DNA of 64,000 bases from Bacillota bacterium (GTDB lineage: Bacteria > Bacillota > Clostridia > Acetivibrionales > DSM-1351). A program made the translations under genes and the position numbers. A model generated the notes under the pieces. It was not told where the DNA came from. It made no database searches and was given only the letters and a program-made list of their open reading frames with translations. The stretch spans positions 122,957 through 186,956 of the forward strand of contig JAEZRV010000023.1 of the NCBI GenBank assembly GCA_023444055.1. Reading direction: 5' to 3'. Every line of letters starts with the position of its first letter. The first letter of the stretch is position 1. Shown here in pieces: positions 49,575-58,751 of the stretch.

Positions 49575-52100
49575 TCAAATTTCTTTCCAGCTGATTATTT
49601 TAATGTTTTTGACGTCTTTCTTTTTAATTGTCTGAATTGCCGCATTACTATCATTTAGTATTATACTAGTTGCATTATGTTTAAAAAACTGACTTATACG
49701 TTTATCCCCTATAATTAGATTATCAATAGCATCTTCATTATATTTTATTTCAGCATTTCCGAGAAATACTATATTTCCCTCTGCAATAAGAACTCCATTA
49801 AAATGTGTTCCATTCTGAACATAAATATCCTCTGTAGAGTATATTATTCCACTTCCTTGTCCTTTTCCAAAAGTCTTAAAATATGTATTACCATCACTAA
49901 TACTGTTATCGGATAGCACGATATTTTGATTACTATAGTACATGAAGTTATTTGAATTCGATGCATCATTATAAAGAGTATTGCCAGTATAACTACTATC
50001 ATCAACATTTGATGATAGTAATTTTTGCGGCTCAGCCTTATCAAGCCCATTTTCATTATTCGCAAATAAATCCATTAACTTAGTGTATTCTTTTTTACCA
50101 TAAATAACAGCATTTGTATAGTCAGTATTATTCCCATATTGACCTTCTGAGGTATATCCTGGAATCTTTCCTTTTTCATATTCAGAATACCCATAAATAG
50201 TACCGTTTGCTGCTACTCCTCCACTGCAAAAACCTTTTATCCTTCCTAAATTATTCGGTTCTATAATAATATCACCTGTGTTAAAATATGCTTCGTATTC
50301 CACATCATCTTTCCACTTATTATTGATATTTAAAGGATCATCCCAAATATACTTTAAGTGAAATATCTTTTCTGGTATTAAAAATGGAATACCTTCGAAT
50401 CCTTTCATCATCCATGTATCTACTCCGTATGGATCTACATATTCATCTACGTCGAGTGTTTCTAATTCAGTATAGCTTCCATCTTTGTAAAAATAGAAAT
50501 AATCATTAGGATTAAGTCTGTTGTTGTTAATTTCAAATGCTGCCGCAGGTCTGCTATCAGATTTCTGTATTGATATACCAGACATATATGGCTTATTAGT
50601 AAGTTTGTTTTTATAATCATTATAAAAAGTACTTCCTCCTACATATACACTACCGTTAATGTAAAGTTTTGAGTCACCAGAAACAATTGCTGCACTTGAT
50701 ACATCACTAGAATTACTCCCCGCACTGAGTCCGATTAATAATCCTTCTTTCTCAGTCTCAGTATAAGCGGTTTGCCCATCCCATCCTCCTATTTTTACTT
50801 CGGCATTATTGCCATCAATTCTTAAATCATCAAATGTGATTAAATCTTTAAATTTTACCTGTGAATAGTTGGACTCTCTTTCTACAATTGCACTTCTAGT
50901 AAATGTGCTTCCAGTAATTTCTATATCCGAATGATGATTTGAACCTCCATTTAATGTATGTATATAAGCAGCTGTTGCAACATCTCCATTGATATTAAAT
51001 GAACCTCTATAATCTTTTATAAAAGAAGCATTGCTAATATTTTGATCTATAAGCATATTTAAAATGAGCATACTATTTAAGCCAAAATAACTAGCATTTG
51101 ACCATATATTCGAATTTCCGGCCATTATACCACCAAATTTATAGCTATCCGCTGTATAGTCAATCGCTTTTGAATTTTGTGGTATCGTCCCGTAACAAAT
51201 TACATCTCCATCCACACTTACTTTACCATTCACATTTATTGTGCCATCCAGATTATCTGTTCCACCCATAGCTATTATATTTTTTTCAGCAACAAGCGCT
51301 TTTCCAGTTAATATCGAGGGTTTTTTATTTATTCTAACTGTGGTCAATTTGCTGTATGAAACAGGAATATCAGTGTTTGATTCAGTTAAAAGACTAAATT
51401 CAGCATTAATCTTTCTTTTATAGGTAGACCCATTAACAGGTGATTTATACTCACCAATTGAAGTGATTCCAACCGAAGTAATTTTATCTATATCAGAAAT
51501 AGAACCTAATTGAGAAGCTATTTTACCACTATCCTTCAAAACAACGTTCTTGTACATATATGTACTGCCTTTTTCTGTATCAGTTATTTCTTTCGGGACA
51601 TCAGCTTTTAAATCAGAATCCTTTCTATTATTAAGTTCTTCACTCACAATTCTATAAAACTGGTATTCATACTCCCTTTGGAGTATCTTTCCCATTTCTA
51701 TATTATCAACAACTATAACTTCTCCAGGACTTGAGGTATTATCTAATACTCCAATAAATGGAGTATCAATAGAGTGCGTTGGTGTCTTTACTTTAGTGAC
51801 AGAATCAGTATCAAACTTTGAGTAATAAGCAATTATGCCCTGAATTACGTTATCTCTTTCACGTCTAGCTTTTTCCTGTACGTTTCCTACAACCTCATCA
51901 ACAATCTGAGCAGCTCTCTCAGCACCTGCCTGTGCAACCTGCATCGCTTCGCTTCTATCAGAGGACATAACACTCATGCTTAACTCTGAACCAGTTAATG
52001 CAATAACAGCTATTGCCATAACAGATAACATAAGCAACATAAACAACACCATTGTGAGTGCCGAACCATTATTCTTTTTAAATAGTTTCGCTATATTCAT
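49575..52100 (-). CDS. PilX-like pilus assembly/minor component, large
   Basis: The product is 841 residues. The N-terminus 'MNIAKLFKKNNGSALTMVLF' followed by a hydrophobic helix and 'AMQVAQAGAERAAQIVDEV' is the PilX N-terminal pattern seen in type IV pilus loci. The remainder is beta-rich and repetitive, with many short Gly/Asn turns ('LYINGSVYVGGSTFYND', 'GTHFNGVLIAEGNIVF'), suggesting a stacked beta structure exposed outside. The end 'SWKEI' is plain. It follows the third prepilin gene by 13 bases and precedes the CBM3-like protein. Typical PilX is far shorter, so this is an enlarged form. Confidence 0.72.
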   Translation of the reverse strand: MNIAKLFKKNNGSALTMVLFMLLMLSVMAIAVIALTGSELSMSVMSSDRSEAMQVAQAGAERAAQIVDEVVGNVQEKARRERDNVIQGIIAYYSKFDTDSVTKVKTPTHSIDTPFIGVLDNTSSPGEVIVVDNIEMGKILQREYEYQFYRIVSEELNNRKDSDLKADVPKEITDTEKGSTYMYKNVVLKDSGKIASQLGSISDIDKITSVGITSIGEYKSPVNGSTYKRKINAEFSLLTESNTDIPVSYSKLTTVRINKKPSILTGKALVAEKNIIAMGGTDNLDGTINVNGKVSVDGDVICYGTIPQNSKAIDYTADSYKFGGIMAGNSNIWSNASYFGLNSMLILNMLIDQNISNASFIKDYRGSFNINGDVATAAYIHTLNGGSNHHSDIEITGSTFTRSAIVERESNYSQVKFKDLITFDDLRIDGNNAEVKIGGWDGQTAYTETEKEGLLIGLSAGSNSSDVSSAAIVSGDSKLYINGSVYVGGSTFYNDYKNKLTNKPYMSGISIQKSDSRPAAAFEINNNRLNPNDYFYFYKDGSYTELETLDVDEYVDPYGVDTWMMKGFEGIPFLIPEKIFHLKYIWDDPLNINNKWKDDVEYEAYFNTGDIIIEPNNLGRIKGFCSGGVAANGTIYGYSEYEKGKIPGYTSEGQYGNNTDYTNAVIYGKKEYTKLMDLFANNENGLDKAEPQKLLSSNVDDSSYTGNTLYNDASNSNNFMYYSNQNIVLSDNSISDGNTYFKTFGKGQGSGIIYSTEDIYVQNGTHFNGVLIAEGNIVFLGNAEIKYNEDAIDNLIIGDKRISQFFKHNATSIILNDSNAAIQTIKKKDVKNIKIISWKEI

Positions 52101-52113
52101 AATAAATCACCTG

Positions 52114-53055
52114 TTACTTTTTTACATATGATGAGGTTTCATATACTATATATCTTTTATCAAGTTTACTTAACTCTAACACATTACTAATTGCTGCACT
52201 TTTCTTTACTATATAAACTGTAATCTTATAAAGACTGTTTATTTTGCCATAACCTCCACTACTCAAATGCTTAACGATAAATTGGGAATTCTTTCTACCA
52301 ATAAAATTTACACCCGAATTAGCTTCATCATTATCCATAACATAAACCTTGAAGATATCGTTGTTATTAGATTCCACATATGTTACTACTTTTAACTGTT
52401 CAGCATTACTAGGTATAGAATCTGTGTAACTTACCTTCATTTTTATATTGCTAGTATTAGAAATATCTCCTGAAGCAGTTGTTTCTGAAACAGTTGTTTG
52501 TGAATCAGTTTTTTCTGAAGCACTAATTATGAATTCGCTACTTCCCGGATAAATGTCTAGCTTAATATTTTTATTTACATCAACTTTATTAAAATGTATC
52601 TCTTTTCCGTTATAGTCTTTAACTATAAATGATACCTCTCCATCGATAATTCCCTGTGTAATTACCAGCTCAATATCAGCATGATCTGCTTCATTAACAT
52701 CTATAGTATTATCAGGATAGAAATCATCTTTTTTTACTTTCCCTTCTTTTTCCATAATGATACTATGATACGAAACTAAATTATCTTTAGTGAAGTCCTT
52801 AGTCAGTGGTGGTGGTGGCGGTGGTGGTGTTGGTGGTGGTGCCGAAAGACCGGCTTGAGCCTTTATATTTCCCATAGTCATTTCAGCCAATGCAATTGCC
52901 TCTGTCTTTTCCTTAGCCGTAGCATTATTTGTCACTGATGCTAAAACTGTACTCAGTAGTGGCACTGCAATAATAGCCAATATTGCTACTGCTAGCATGG
53001 TTTCAACAAATGTCACACCTCTTTTATTTTTTAAAATATTCAGTCTATTTTTCAT
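52114..53055 (-). CDS. Type IV prepilin-like protein with polyproline stretch
   Basis: The product is 313 residues. The prepilin signal 'LKNKRG/VTFVETMLAVAIL' has the cleavage Gly, the +5 Glu and a hydrophobic helix. After the helix is a polyproline run (Ala-Pro3-Thr-Pro7), then a beta-rich domain. The DNA shows the matching GGTGGT-type repeat at about 52808-52843. It is probably a minor pilin, PilV-like. I chose ATG 53055, preceded by GGAAG; its start overlaps the end of pilO by 11 bases. Confidence 0.78.
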   Translation of the reverse strand: MKNRLNILKNKRGVTFVETMLAVAILAIIAVPLLSTVLASVTNNATAKEKTEAIALAEMTMGNIKAQAGLSAPPPTPPPPPPPLTKDFTKDNLVSYHSIIMEKEGKVKKDDFYPDNTIDVNEADHADIELVITQGIIDGEVSFIVKDYNGKEIHFNKVDVNKNIKLDIYPGSSEFIISASEKTDSQTTVSETTASGDISNTSNIKMKVSYTDSIPSNAEQLKVVTYVESNNNDIFKVYVMDNDEANSGVNFIGRKNSQFIVKHLSSGGYGKINSLYKITVYIVKKSAAISNVLELSKLDKRYIVYETSSYVKK

Positions 53056-54409
53056 TTCTAACACTTCCAACTGTCTTTCCTATTTTTACTCTAGGAGACT
53101 TTTCATCATCATATTTTACTAAATAATTAAAGGTTCTCTTTGTATTATTTATTATATTTAAGTTTAATCCAGCCTTATCTTCATCACCTTTTCGCTTAGA
53201 AGACAATATAACAAGTCTTAAATCTTTTTGCAACGGAACAAACTCAAATGTCTGTGAATAATTGCTGTCAGGATATGATTGGCGGTCAGTTTTAATCTTA
53301 CAGTAATATCTTCCTGCCTTTTCCTCAATAAATATTTCTGCATTTTCAATGCCCTTGTTATCTCCGTATACAACTGGTACTGAATATGATGTATTTGTTT
53401 TTGGATTTTCGCAAGCAATAGATACACTTGGAGAAAGTCCTCCTCCAAAGCTAGATGCTACTATTGAAAAATCATATTTACCCAAATCATAATCTTCATC
53501 ATCTTTTTTAGGATCATTAGCATCTGAGAATGAATTGCCTGTACTTGTTGAATCAAATCCACTGTATTCCTTGAAAAGATTTGTTTTATCATTTGCTGGG
53601 GCTATAGGTGACCACTTTCCATCAGGGAGCAAATAATAACCAGCCGTACTGCTATCCATTATGCCATAAAAGACGATTGTAGCAGTAAGCTTCAATTTAT
53701 CATCAGTGTCCTCACTCTTTCCACTTGCAGCTCCTGAAATACTAGAGGATTTACAGTAAGCCTTAGTACCTAGTCTACTAATGTTTGTGAAAAATGCTTT
53801 TATCTGCTCATTTGTTCCTTCTGCATCAACCTTTACAGACACACTATACGGTTTTCCATCAGGTATGCCTAAATCATTACTGCTACCACTTGGAGATTGC
53901 AATCCCCATAGGTAAAAGTAATTCTTTATCTTAGCACTTATTTCATTGTTTACTTCTTGTCGTAATTCTAACTGGTTATCTGAGCCATCAGCAGATGTAG
54001 CTACTTCTTGTCCATCACCTGCAGAACTAGTGTCACTAGCTGTAGCTGAATTATTTACATTGCCGACCGCTTTATATTCTTCAAAACCAACTGATGTAAA
54101 TTCAAGCTTTGAGTCCTTACTAAGATTTTTAATAGCAATTATCAGCTCAGAAATATCAATTTTAGGTGGATATGCGGATCTTAAGTCTGTAAGCTTTGCT
54201 GAAAGTATCTTTATATCACTGTCAATATTCTTTGCAGTATTTTTATATGTCGCATTAACAGCGTAAGTATTATTTAATGTACCAATCTCTTCATTAAGAA
54301 CTTTAATATCAGTAATCTTTGGTAAAAATAAAAACTTAACAAATACAACCAAAAATAAAAATATACCTAATCCAATTAACAGCTTCTTATCACGTTCCGT
54401 CAATTTCAT
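53045..54409 (-). CDS. pilO: Type IV pilus inner-membrane protein PilO-like
   Basis: The product is 454 residues. One N-terminal membrane helix ('KLLIGLGIFLFLVVFVKFLF'), a coiled coil ('LNEEIGTLNNTYAVNATYKN') and a ferredoxin-like fold ('DISELIIAIKNLSKDSKLEF') follow the PilO pattern. PilO with PilN and PilM connects the cytoplasmic motor to the assembling pilus. It is about twice the usual PilO length; residues about 250-454 are an extra beta-rich extension. AGGATG precedes the ATG. It follows pilN by 19 bases. Confidence 0.78.
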   Translation of the reverse strand: MKLTERDKKLLIGLGIFLFLVVFVKFLFLPKITDIKVLNEEIGTLNNTYAVNATYKNTAKNIDSDIKILSAKLTDLRSAYPPKIDISELIIAIKNLSKDSKLEFTSVGFEEYKAVGNVNNSATASDTSSAGDGQEVATSADGSDNQLELRQEVNNEISAKIKNYFYLWGLQSPSGSSNDLGIPDGKPYSVSVKVDAEGTNEQIKAFFTNISRLGTKAYCKSSSISGAASGKSEDTDDKLKLTATIVFYGIMDSSTAGYYLLPDGKWSPIAPANDKTNLFKEYSGFDSTSTGNSFSDANDPKKDDEDYDLGKYDFSIVASSFGGGLSPSVSIACENPKTNTSYSVPVVYGDNKGIENAEIFIEEKAGRYYCKIKTDRQSYPDSNYSQTFEFVPLQKDLRLVILSSKRKGDEDKAGLNLNIINNTKRTFNYLVKYDDEKSPRVKIGKTVGSVRNEK

Positions 54410-54428
54410 AAAATCACATCCTAGACCC

Positions 54429-55415
54429 TTAATTTAAATTAAAAGATTTTATAATTCTATTTATAATCTGTTCTGTATTTGTAAAGTAAACTGAATCACA
54501 TTTGAATGTTACAATGTAGCACTTGTTCTGCTTTATTACGCAAAGCTCTGAACCTGTGTATTGAATATTATTCTCTTCATAATTATATACAGTCTTAATT
54601 GCATCTAGCTTAGAATTTTTCGTTGCATTTGAGTATACAAGTTGATAACTTTTTAATGCATTTTTAAGCTTGCGTTGTCTTTCATCTGAAAAAGCTTTAA
54701 CCTGTAGCTGTGTATTTTCTGATAAAATCTCTAAAGAAGGTGGGTTTGCTGAAGTCAAAGACATATTGGCTGATAAAAGAATTCTGCTTTCTTTTTCTTC
54801 ACTTATAACCCAATCAGGAATATATCCAATACCAAAAGTATTATCCCAGCCGTAATATTTAGTCTCATCTTTCATAATTCCTGTTAAAACAACATCAAAG
54901 GTTCTCCCATTATTTTCTCCATCTTGAGCAATAGTCGACAATCCGATTTTATTAAAATAAGCATCGTCTTTAATATTTCTAATGAATGAAGCTACGGTTT
55001 CTTCATTCTCTGCTACACAGCTAATTGTAACCTTTACATCTGTTTCAGATTCTCCTGATATATCCATCTTTTGTATAAATACTTTCTCAGGTGAAGCTTT
55101 CTCTATTGCATTAATGATACCCAAAGAACTAAATTGTTTTTGAGATAATCCTTTTCCTTCATTCTCTCTTGCTTCAACAGCCTGCTTTAACGTATTAAAT
55201 TCTTTTAATTGAGCTACATATGTATTTGTTTTCGCAACTTCCTGTTTTAGTGTATCTCTCTCATTCTTCAGTTTATACTCATAAAAAGTTGGAATTAGAT
55301 ATGCTGATACAAAGCCAATCCCTAAAACTATAATTAAGATAGAAAGTGACGCTTTTTTGTACTTATTCTTTTTCTCAAATACATAACTGGCAGGTATTAG
55401 ATTTAAATCCTTCAA
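54429..55415 (-). CDS. pilN: Type IV pilus assembly protein PilN-like
   Basis: The product is 328 residues. The cytoplasmic tail begins 'MKDLNLIPASYVFEKKN', the conserved N-L-I-P motif by which PilN docks on PilM. A membrane helix (about 24-45), coiled coil and 'SLGIINAIEKASPEKVFIQK' follow, as in PilN. Residues about 200-328 are an additional domain not found in short PilN. TTG start behind GGTGGAG. It lies between a prepilin gene and pilO. Confidence 0.82.
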   Translation of the reverse strand: MKDLNLIPASYVFEKKNKYKKASLSILIIVLGIGFVSAYLIPTFYEYKLKNERDTLKQEVAKTNTYVAQLKEFNTLKQAVEARENEGKGLSQKQFSSLGIINAIEKASPEKVFIQKMDISGESETDVKVTISCVAENEETVASFIRNIKDDAYFNKIGLSTIAQDGENNGRTFDVVLTGIMKDETKYYGWDNTFGIGYIPDWVISEEKESRILLSANMSLTSANPPSLEILSENTQLQVKAFSDERQRKLKNALKSYQLVYSNATKNSKLDAIKTVYNYEENNIQYTGSELCVIKQNKCYIVTFKCDSVYFTNTEQIINRIIKSFNLN

Positions 55416-55445
55416 AATACATCTCCACCTTATTCGAAAATTATA

Positions 55446-56018
55446 TTATTCTATCGGAATTCTATAACTGCTTTCAAGCTCTATAGGACCGCTTTTTCCA
55501 CATTCAACTTTTATATAGACTTTTATCAAATCATTGTCTATATTTGTTCCTTTTCCAATTTCCTCTACAACAAAGTCAAGAACTTTTACATCTTTTTTAT
55601 ATACTGATTTTTCATTTAAATAATCTTCTTTTACTAAGTTACCGGAAGAGTCCCAATATATATACTCAACCTTATTACCCTTTAAGCTATACTTATATAG
55701 CAATCCATTATTATCAGAAATAGAAATACTATGATACTTGTTAGTAACAAGATTTCCAAGTAATATTTTATCTCCGCTCACATTACTTCTCTGTAAATCT
55801 CCTATCACACCATACGAAATCAAACCGTCGCCATACAATCCCTTTCCATACAAAACCGCTCTTGCACTTTTCTGTGCCATCGATTTGTCAGATTCCGTTA
55901 TAAAGTTACTGTATGCAGTACTAAATATGAGTGAAATCGGTATCATTATTACGGCCATGATTGCTACTGTAGCTATAACCTCAACTAGCGTCATGCCTTT
56001 TTTACTTTTTATATTCAT
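55446..56018 (-). CDS. Type IV prepilin-like protein
   Basis: The product is 190 residues. 'MNIKSKKG/MTLVEVIATVAI' is a short class-III-type leader with cleavage Gly, +5 Glu and hydrophobic helix, so it is processed by the prepilin peptidase encoded upstream and inserted in a pilus or pseudopilus. The globular part is beta-rich with Lys/Asp content and no disulphide pair. It is between pilM and pilN, the place of a minor pilin. Confidence 0.82.
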   Translation of the reverse strand: MNIKSKKGMTLVEVIATVAIMAVIMIPISLIFSTAYSNFITESDKSMAQKSARAVLYGKGLYGDGLISYGVIGDLQRSNVSGDKILLGNLVTNKYHSISISDNNGLLYKYSLKGNKVEYIYWDSSGNLVKEDYLNEKSVYKKDVKVLDFVVEEIGKGTNIDNDLIKVYIKVECGKSGPIELESSYRIPIE

Positions 56019-56062
56019 TTACCTTCACTCCATTAATAACTAACTGCGTTCATTTTTCCTGT

Positions 56063-57130
56063 CTAATTCCTAACTAAGCCACCAATAACATTTACAAGTC
56101 TGATATAGTCTTCTTCAAATGCTTTTCTTCCCTTTTTGCCTCTATATATAATCTCATTTCCTAAAGGTAGAAATGAAACCGGCAAATTAAAATAATTTGT
56201 AAAATACTCTGATATTCCAGCAAGCTTGCTTCCTCCACCACAAATAAATATTCTTTGAACTAGATTCGAGCTGTCTCTGGAGTTTGAAAAATCAATAAAC
56301 CTGCTAATATCTGAAACAATATTATTCATTGCCCTTTCAATTACGGTCGTTAAATCATTTTGACTTGTGGCAGCTACTTCCGAGTTAGCATCAGAATTAG
56401 ATTTATATGATTGTTTAAGTAGCTCAGCCCTACTATACTCTACACCGAATTCATCTGCGATGCTTCTGTCAATCTCATAACTTCCATTTAAAAGTATTCT
56501 ATTAAATTTCAAATTTTTATTTTTAAAAATACAAACCATTGATGTGTCATAGCCTATATCAACCATTGCAAACACTTCTTCTGAATTAAAAACTGGCTCT
56601 GTTTTATATGAAAATCCCTTTATAACACAATTTGCGGGTATATCTATTGCTACTAATTGCTGCTTTAAAAGTTTTGCCAATTGAATATATCCTTCAATTT
56701 GCTTATTTGGAACTGCAACAATCAATACACGAGATTGAGAACCTTCTCCATCTGTTACATTCTCTAGCAACTTAAAATCTGTGGTATAACCTTGCAAGTC
56801 AACCGGAAAGTATTGTTGTGCCTCAAACTCAAGTATTTGACTAATTTCTTTGTCAGTAGATAAAGGAATTTGAATTTCTCTAGTTATGACGCCTGTTCCT
56901 GTTACATTAAGAACAAGACCTGCTTTACTGAATTTATTATTTTTAAATGCCTGTATTAATGTCTGTGACAGCATTTCAGCATTTAATATAATGCCATCAT
57001 TTATGCATTCCTTTGGTGTATCAATAATATCATATTCATCCACAATAATATTTTTTTTATTGGCACTTCCATAAGCAATTTTAGTGGTTTTATTGCCTAT
57101 ATCCAAAGAAATCAGCTTTTTTTCAAACAT
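56063..57130 (-). CDS. pilM: Type IV pilus assembly ATPase-like protein PilM
   Basis: The product is 355 residues and has the actin/FtsA-like fold. 'MFEKKLISLDIGNKTTKIAYG' begins with the phosphate-1 loop (21 residues; key residues D10, G12, T15). 'VFAMVDIGYDTSMVCIF' is phosphate-2 and 'RIFICGGGSKLAGI' the adenosine motif. PilM binds the PilN tail in the cytoplasm. ATG 57130 has GGAGG 6 bases upstream. The frame is open further upstream to 57211, but that stretch is the repeat element, so I exclude it. Confidence 0.88.
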   Translation of the reverse strand: MFEKKLISLDIGNKTTKIAYGSANKKNIIVDEYDIIDTPKECINDGIILNAEMLSQTLIQAFKNNKFSKAGLVLNVTGTGVITREIQIPLSTDKEISQILEFEAQQYFPVDLQGYTTDFKLLENVTDGEGSQSRVLIVAVPNKQIEGYIQLAKLLKQQLVAIDIPANCVIKGFSYKTEPVFNSEEVFAMVDIGYDTSMVCIFKNKNLKFNRILLNGSYEIDRSIADEFGVEYSRAELLKQSYKSNSDANSEVAATSQNDLTTVIERAMNNIVSDISRFIDFSNSRDSSNLVQRIFICGGGSKLAGISEYFTNYFNLPVSFLPLGNEIIYRGKKGRKAFEEDYIRLVNVIGGLVRN

Positions 57131-57132
57131 AA

Positions 57133-57430
57133 TAACCTCCACGCCAACTTTAGGCATAAAAAATGGTGAACCTCTCGTGGCGGTACGCAATTTTTCATTG
57201 CTTACATCCACATATTTTTCTAGCTAACCTCCACGCCAACCCTAGGCATAAAAAATAGTATAACTTTCGTGGATGTACGCAATTTTTAGCGCTTAAATCC
57301 ACATTTTTAACAAAACTCAGTGCTACATACAACACTGTGGTTTTTAGTGCTCAAAAACGCGTTGTATTTGTACAAATTTTGGTTTTTTGATTCGAAATTG
57401 CAACATGCATGTATGCTTAATTTCCGAGCT
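57133..57430 (-). repeat. Duplicated family-B element filling the pilD-pilM gap
   Basis: Two tandem copies of a 92-base 3' module start at 57133 and 57225 (TAACCTCCACGCCAAC, GGCATAAAAAAT, CGTGG, GTACGCAATTTTT). Each has CCACG/CGTGG arms. The 5' part (to 57430) has TTTGTACAAATACAACGC and GAGCACTAAAAACCAC, matching the hydC-hydB gap (TTTGTACTAACATGGTGC and GAGCACCAAAAACCAC). The element supplies the pilM ribosome binding site GGAGGTT. Confidence 0.75.
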
Positions 57431-57432
57431 AA

Positions 57433-58230
57433 CTACTTAGGATATAACCCTAAATATATTTCAATAATATTCCAACCATAAAGCATTGCTATAAATGTAC
57501 CTATCGCAATAAACGGCCCAAATGGGACTTCAGATTTACTGTTTATTTTCTTTAATAAAATAAGTACAAGACTAGTGATAGCCGCTATAATAACGGAAAA
57601 CAATAGCGCAACCAACGTCAGCCTCCAGCCGAGAAATAGACCAACAACTGCTAAAAGCTTGACATCTCCCATCCCCATCGCATCAGTCTTGTAAGCCACT
57701 GAACCTACGATTGCTATTAAAAGCAGGGTCCCAGCCCCACTAACAATCCCTATAATAGGATTGTACCAAACTCTATCGCCATATATAGATACTGGATAAA
57801 ACCAGTTGTATACAAATAGAGCCGTACCACTGAGCATACCTGCAACAATAAATTCGTTTGGAATAATCTTTAAATCAAAATCAACAAAAGCTTCACAAAT
57901 CAGTAGGCAAGATAAAACTATAGCTGCCAAAAACTCTACTGATATCGAAAACCTTAAATACGATAATACAAAAACAATTGAAGTTAAGCCCTCAACTATG
58001 GGATATCTGGCGGATACTTTTTCACCACAGTAGCGGCATTTACCTCTTAAAAATACCCAGCTGAAAACCGGTATTAAATCCAAAGCTTTCAGCCTTGTAT
58101 TACAACCCGTACAATGTGACGGCGGACTGATAATTGATTGCTCTGTAGGTATTCGATAAATACACACATTCAAAAAGCTACCAATTATAAGACCTAAAAC
58201 TGCTATGTACAGTATGATTAGTGTTTGCAT
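57433..58230 (-). CDS. pilD: Prepilin peptidase / N-methyltransferase
   Basis: The product is 265 residues with about eight membrane helices. The N-terminal domain has two C-x2-C pairs (CTGC, CRYC) for zinc, and 'GSFLNVCIYRIPTEQSI', the methyltransferase signature. The two catalytic aspartates are in 'EAFVDFDLKIIPNEFI' and 'DAMGMGDVKLLAVVGLFLG' (motif G-x-G-D). It cleaves prepilin leaders at the Gly and methylates the new N-terminus. Its ATG overlaps the stop of the upstream prepilin gene (TAATG). Confidence 0.93.
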   Translation of the reverse strand: MQTLIILYIAVLGLIIGSFLNVCIYRIPTEQSIISPPSHCTGCNTRLKALDLIPVFSWVFLRGKCRYCGEKVSARYPIVEGLTSIVFVLSYLRFSISVEFLAAIVLSCLLICEAFVDFDLKIIPNEFIVAGMLSGTALFVYNWFYPVSIYGDRVWYNPIIGIVSGAGTLLLIAIVGSVAYKTDAMGMGDVKLLAVVGLFLGWRLTLVALLFSVIIAAITSLVLILLKKINSKSEVPFGPFIAIGTFIAMLYGWNIIEIYLGLYPK

Positions 58231-58718
58231 TATGGATTTGCTGCTTGTGGTGGATTATGCAAATTTCCCGCGTCAAGAATTATAAAACCAAAATTACTCT
58301 CACCTGATGTAGTAATATCTCCTTGTTCAACTTCACCAGACTGCAGTACCAGTTTCCATACATCGGTTTTATTAGCAGAATGAATAGGATATTTATTTCC
58401 TTTCATCTTTTCTTTTACGGCATTTCTAATATTAGCCAGATCATACTTACCGTCTTTGTCTCTAATTACGTTAACTAGAATACTATTATTAGTCTCTTTC
58501 TGCATCGTCAATGTTCCATCAGCTAAACATACTTGAACTGCTGTTTCTATTGCTCTCATAGTTGTTTCATCAGCTTGTTTTCTCGATGAATCAATTGCAC
58601 CTATAACTGATGGTATTCCAATCGCCGCCAAAACTCCCAAAATTGCCACAACTACGATCAACTCTGTTAAAGTATAACCTTTCTTGTTCTTTTTCAACTT
58701 ACTAAAAAACCCTTTCAC
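58230..58718 (-). CDS. Major type IV prepilin (PilA/GspG-like)
   Basis: The product is 162 residues. 'LKKNKKG/YTLTELIVVVAIL' is a classical prepilin leader; +5 is Glu. The hydrophobic helix is followed by 'IDSSRKQADETTMRAIETAV', the amphipathic pilin spine. The C-terminal domain is small and lacks Cys. Placed between pilC and pilD and smallest of the three prepilins, it is the likely major pilin. Note Tyr at +1 rather than Phe. Confidence 0.87.
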   Translation of the reverse strand: MKGFFSKLKKNKKGYTLTELIVVVAILGVLAAIGIPSVIGAIDSSRKQADETTMRAIETAVQVCLADGTLTMQKETNNSILVNVIRDKDGKYDLANIRNAVKEKMKGNKYPIHSANKTDVWKLVLQSGEVEQGDITTSGESNFGFIILDAGNLHNPPQAANP

Positions 58719-58751
58719 ACAAAATTCCCCCTTAATATAATTTTTTATATC

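Noticed and set aside
57131..57211. An N-terminal extension of PilM (27 residues) through the repeat element.
   Set aside because: The extension is encoded by the family-B repeat, the true ATG at 57130 has GGAGG upstream, and PilM homologues begin at MFEKK-like sequence.
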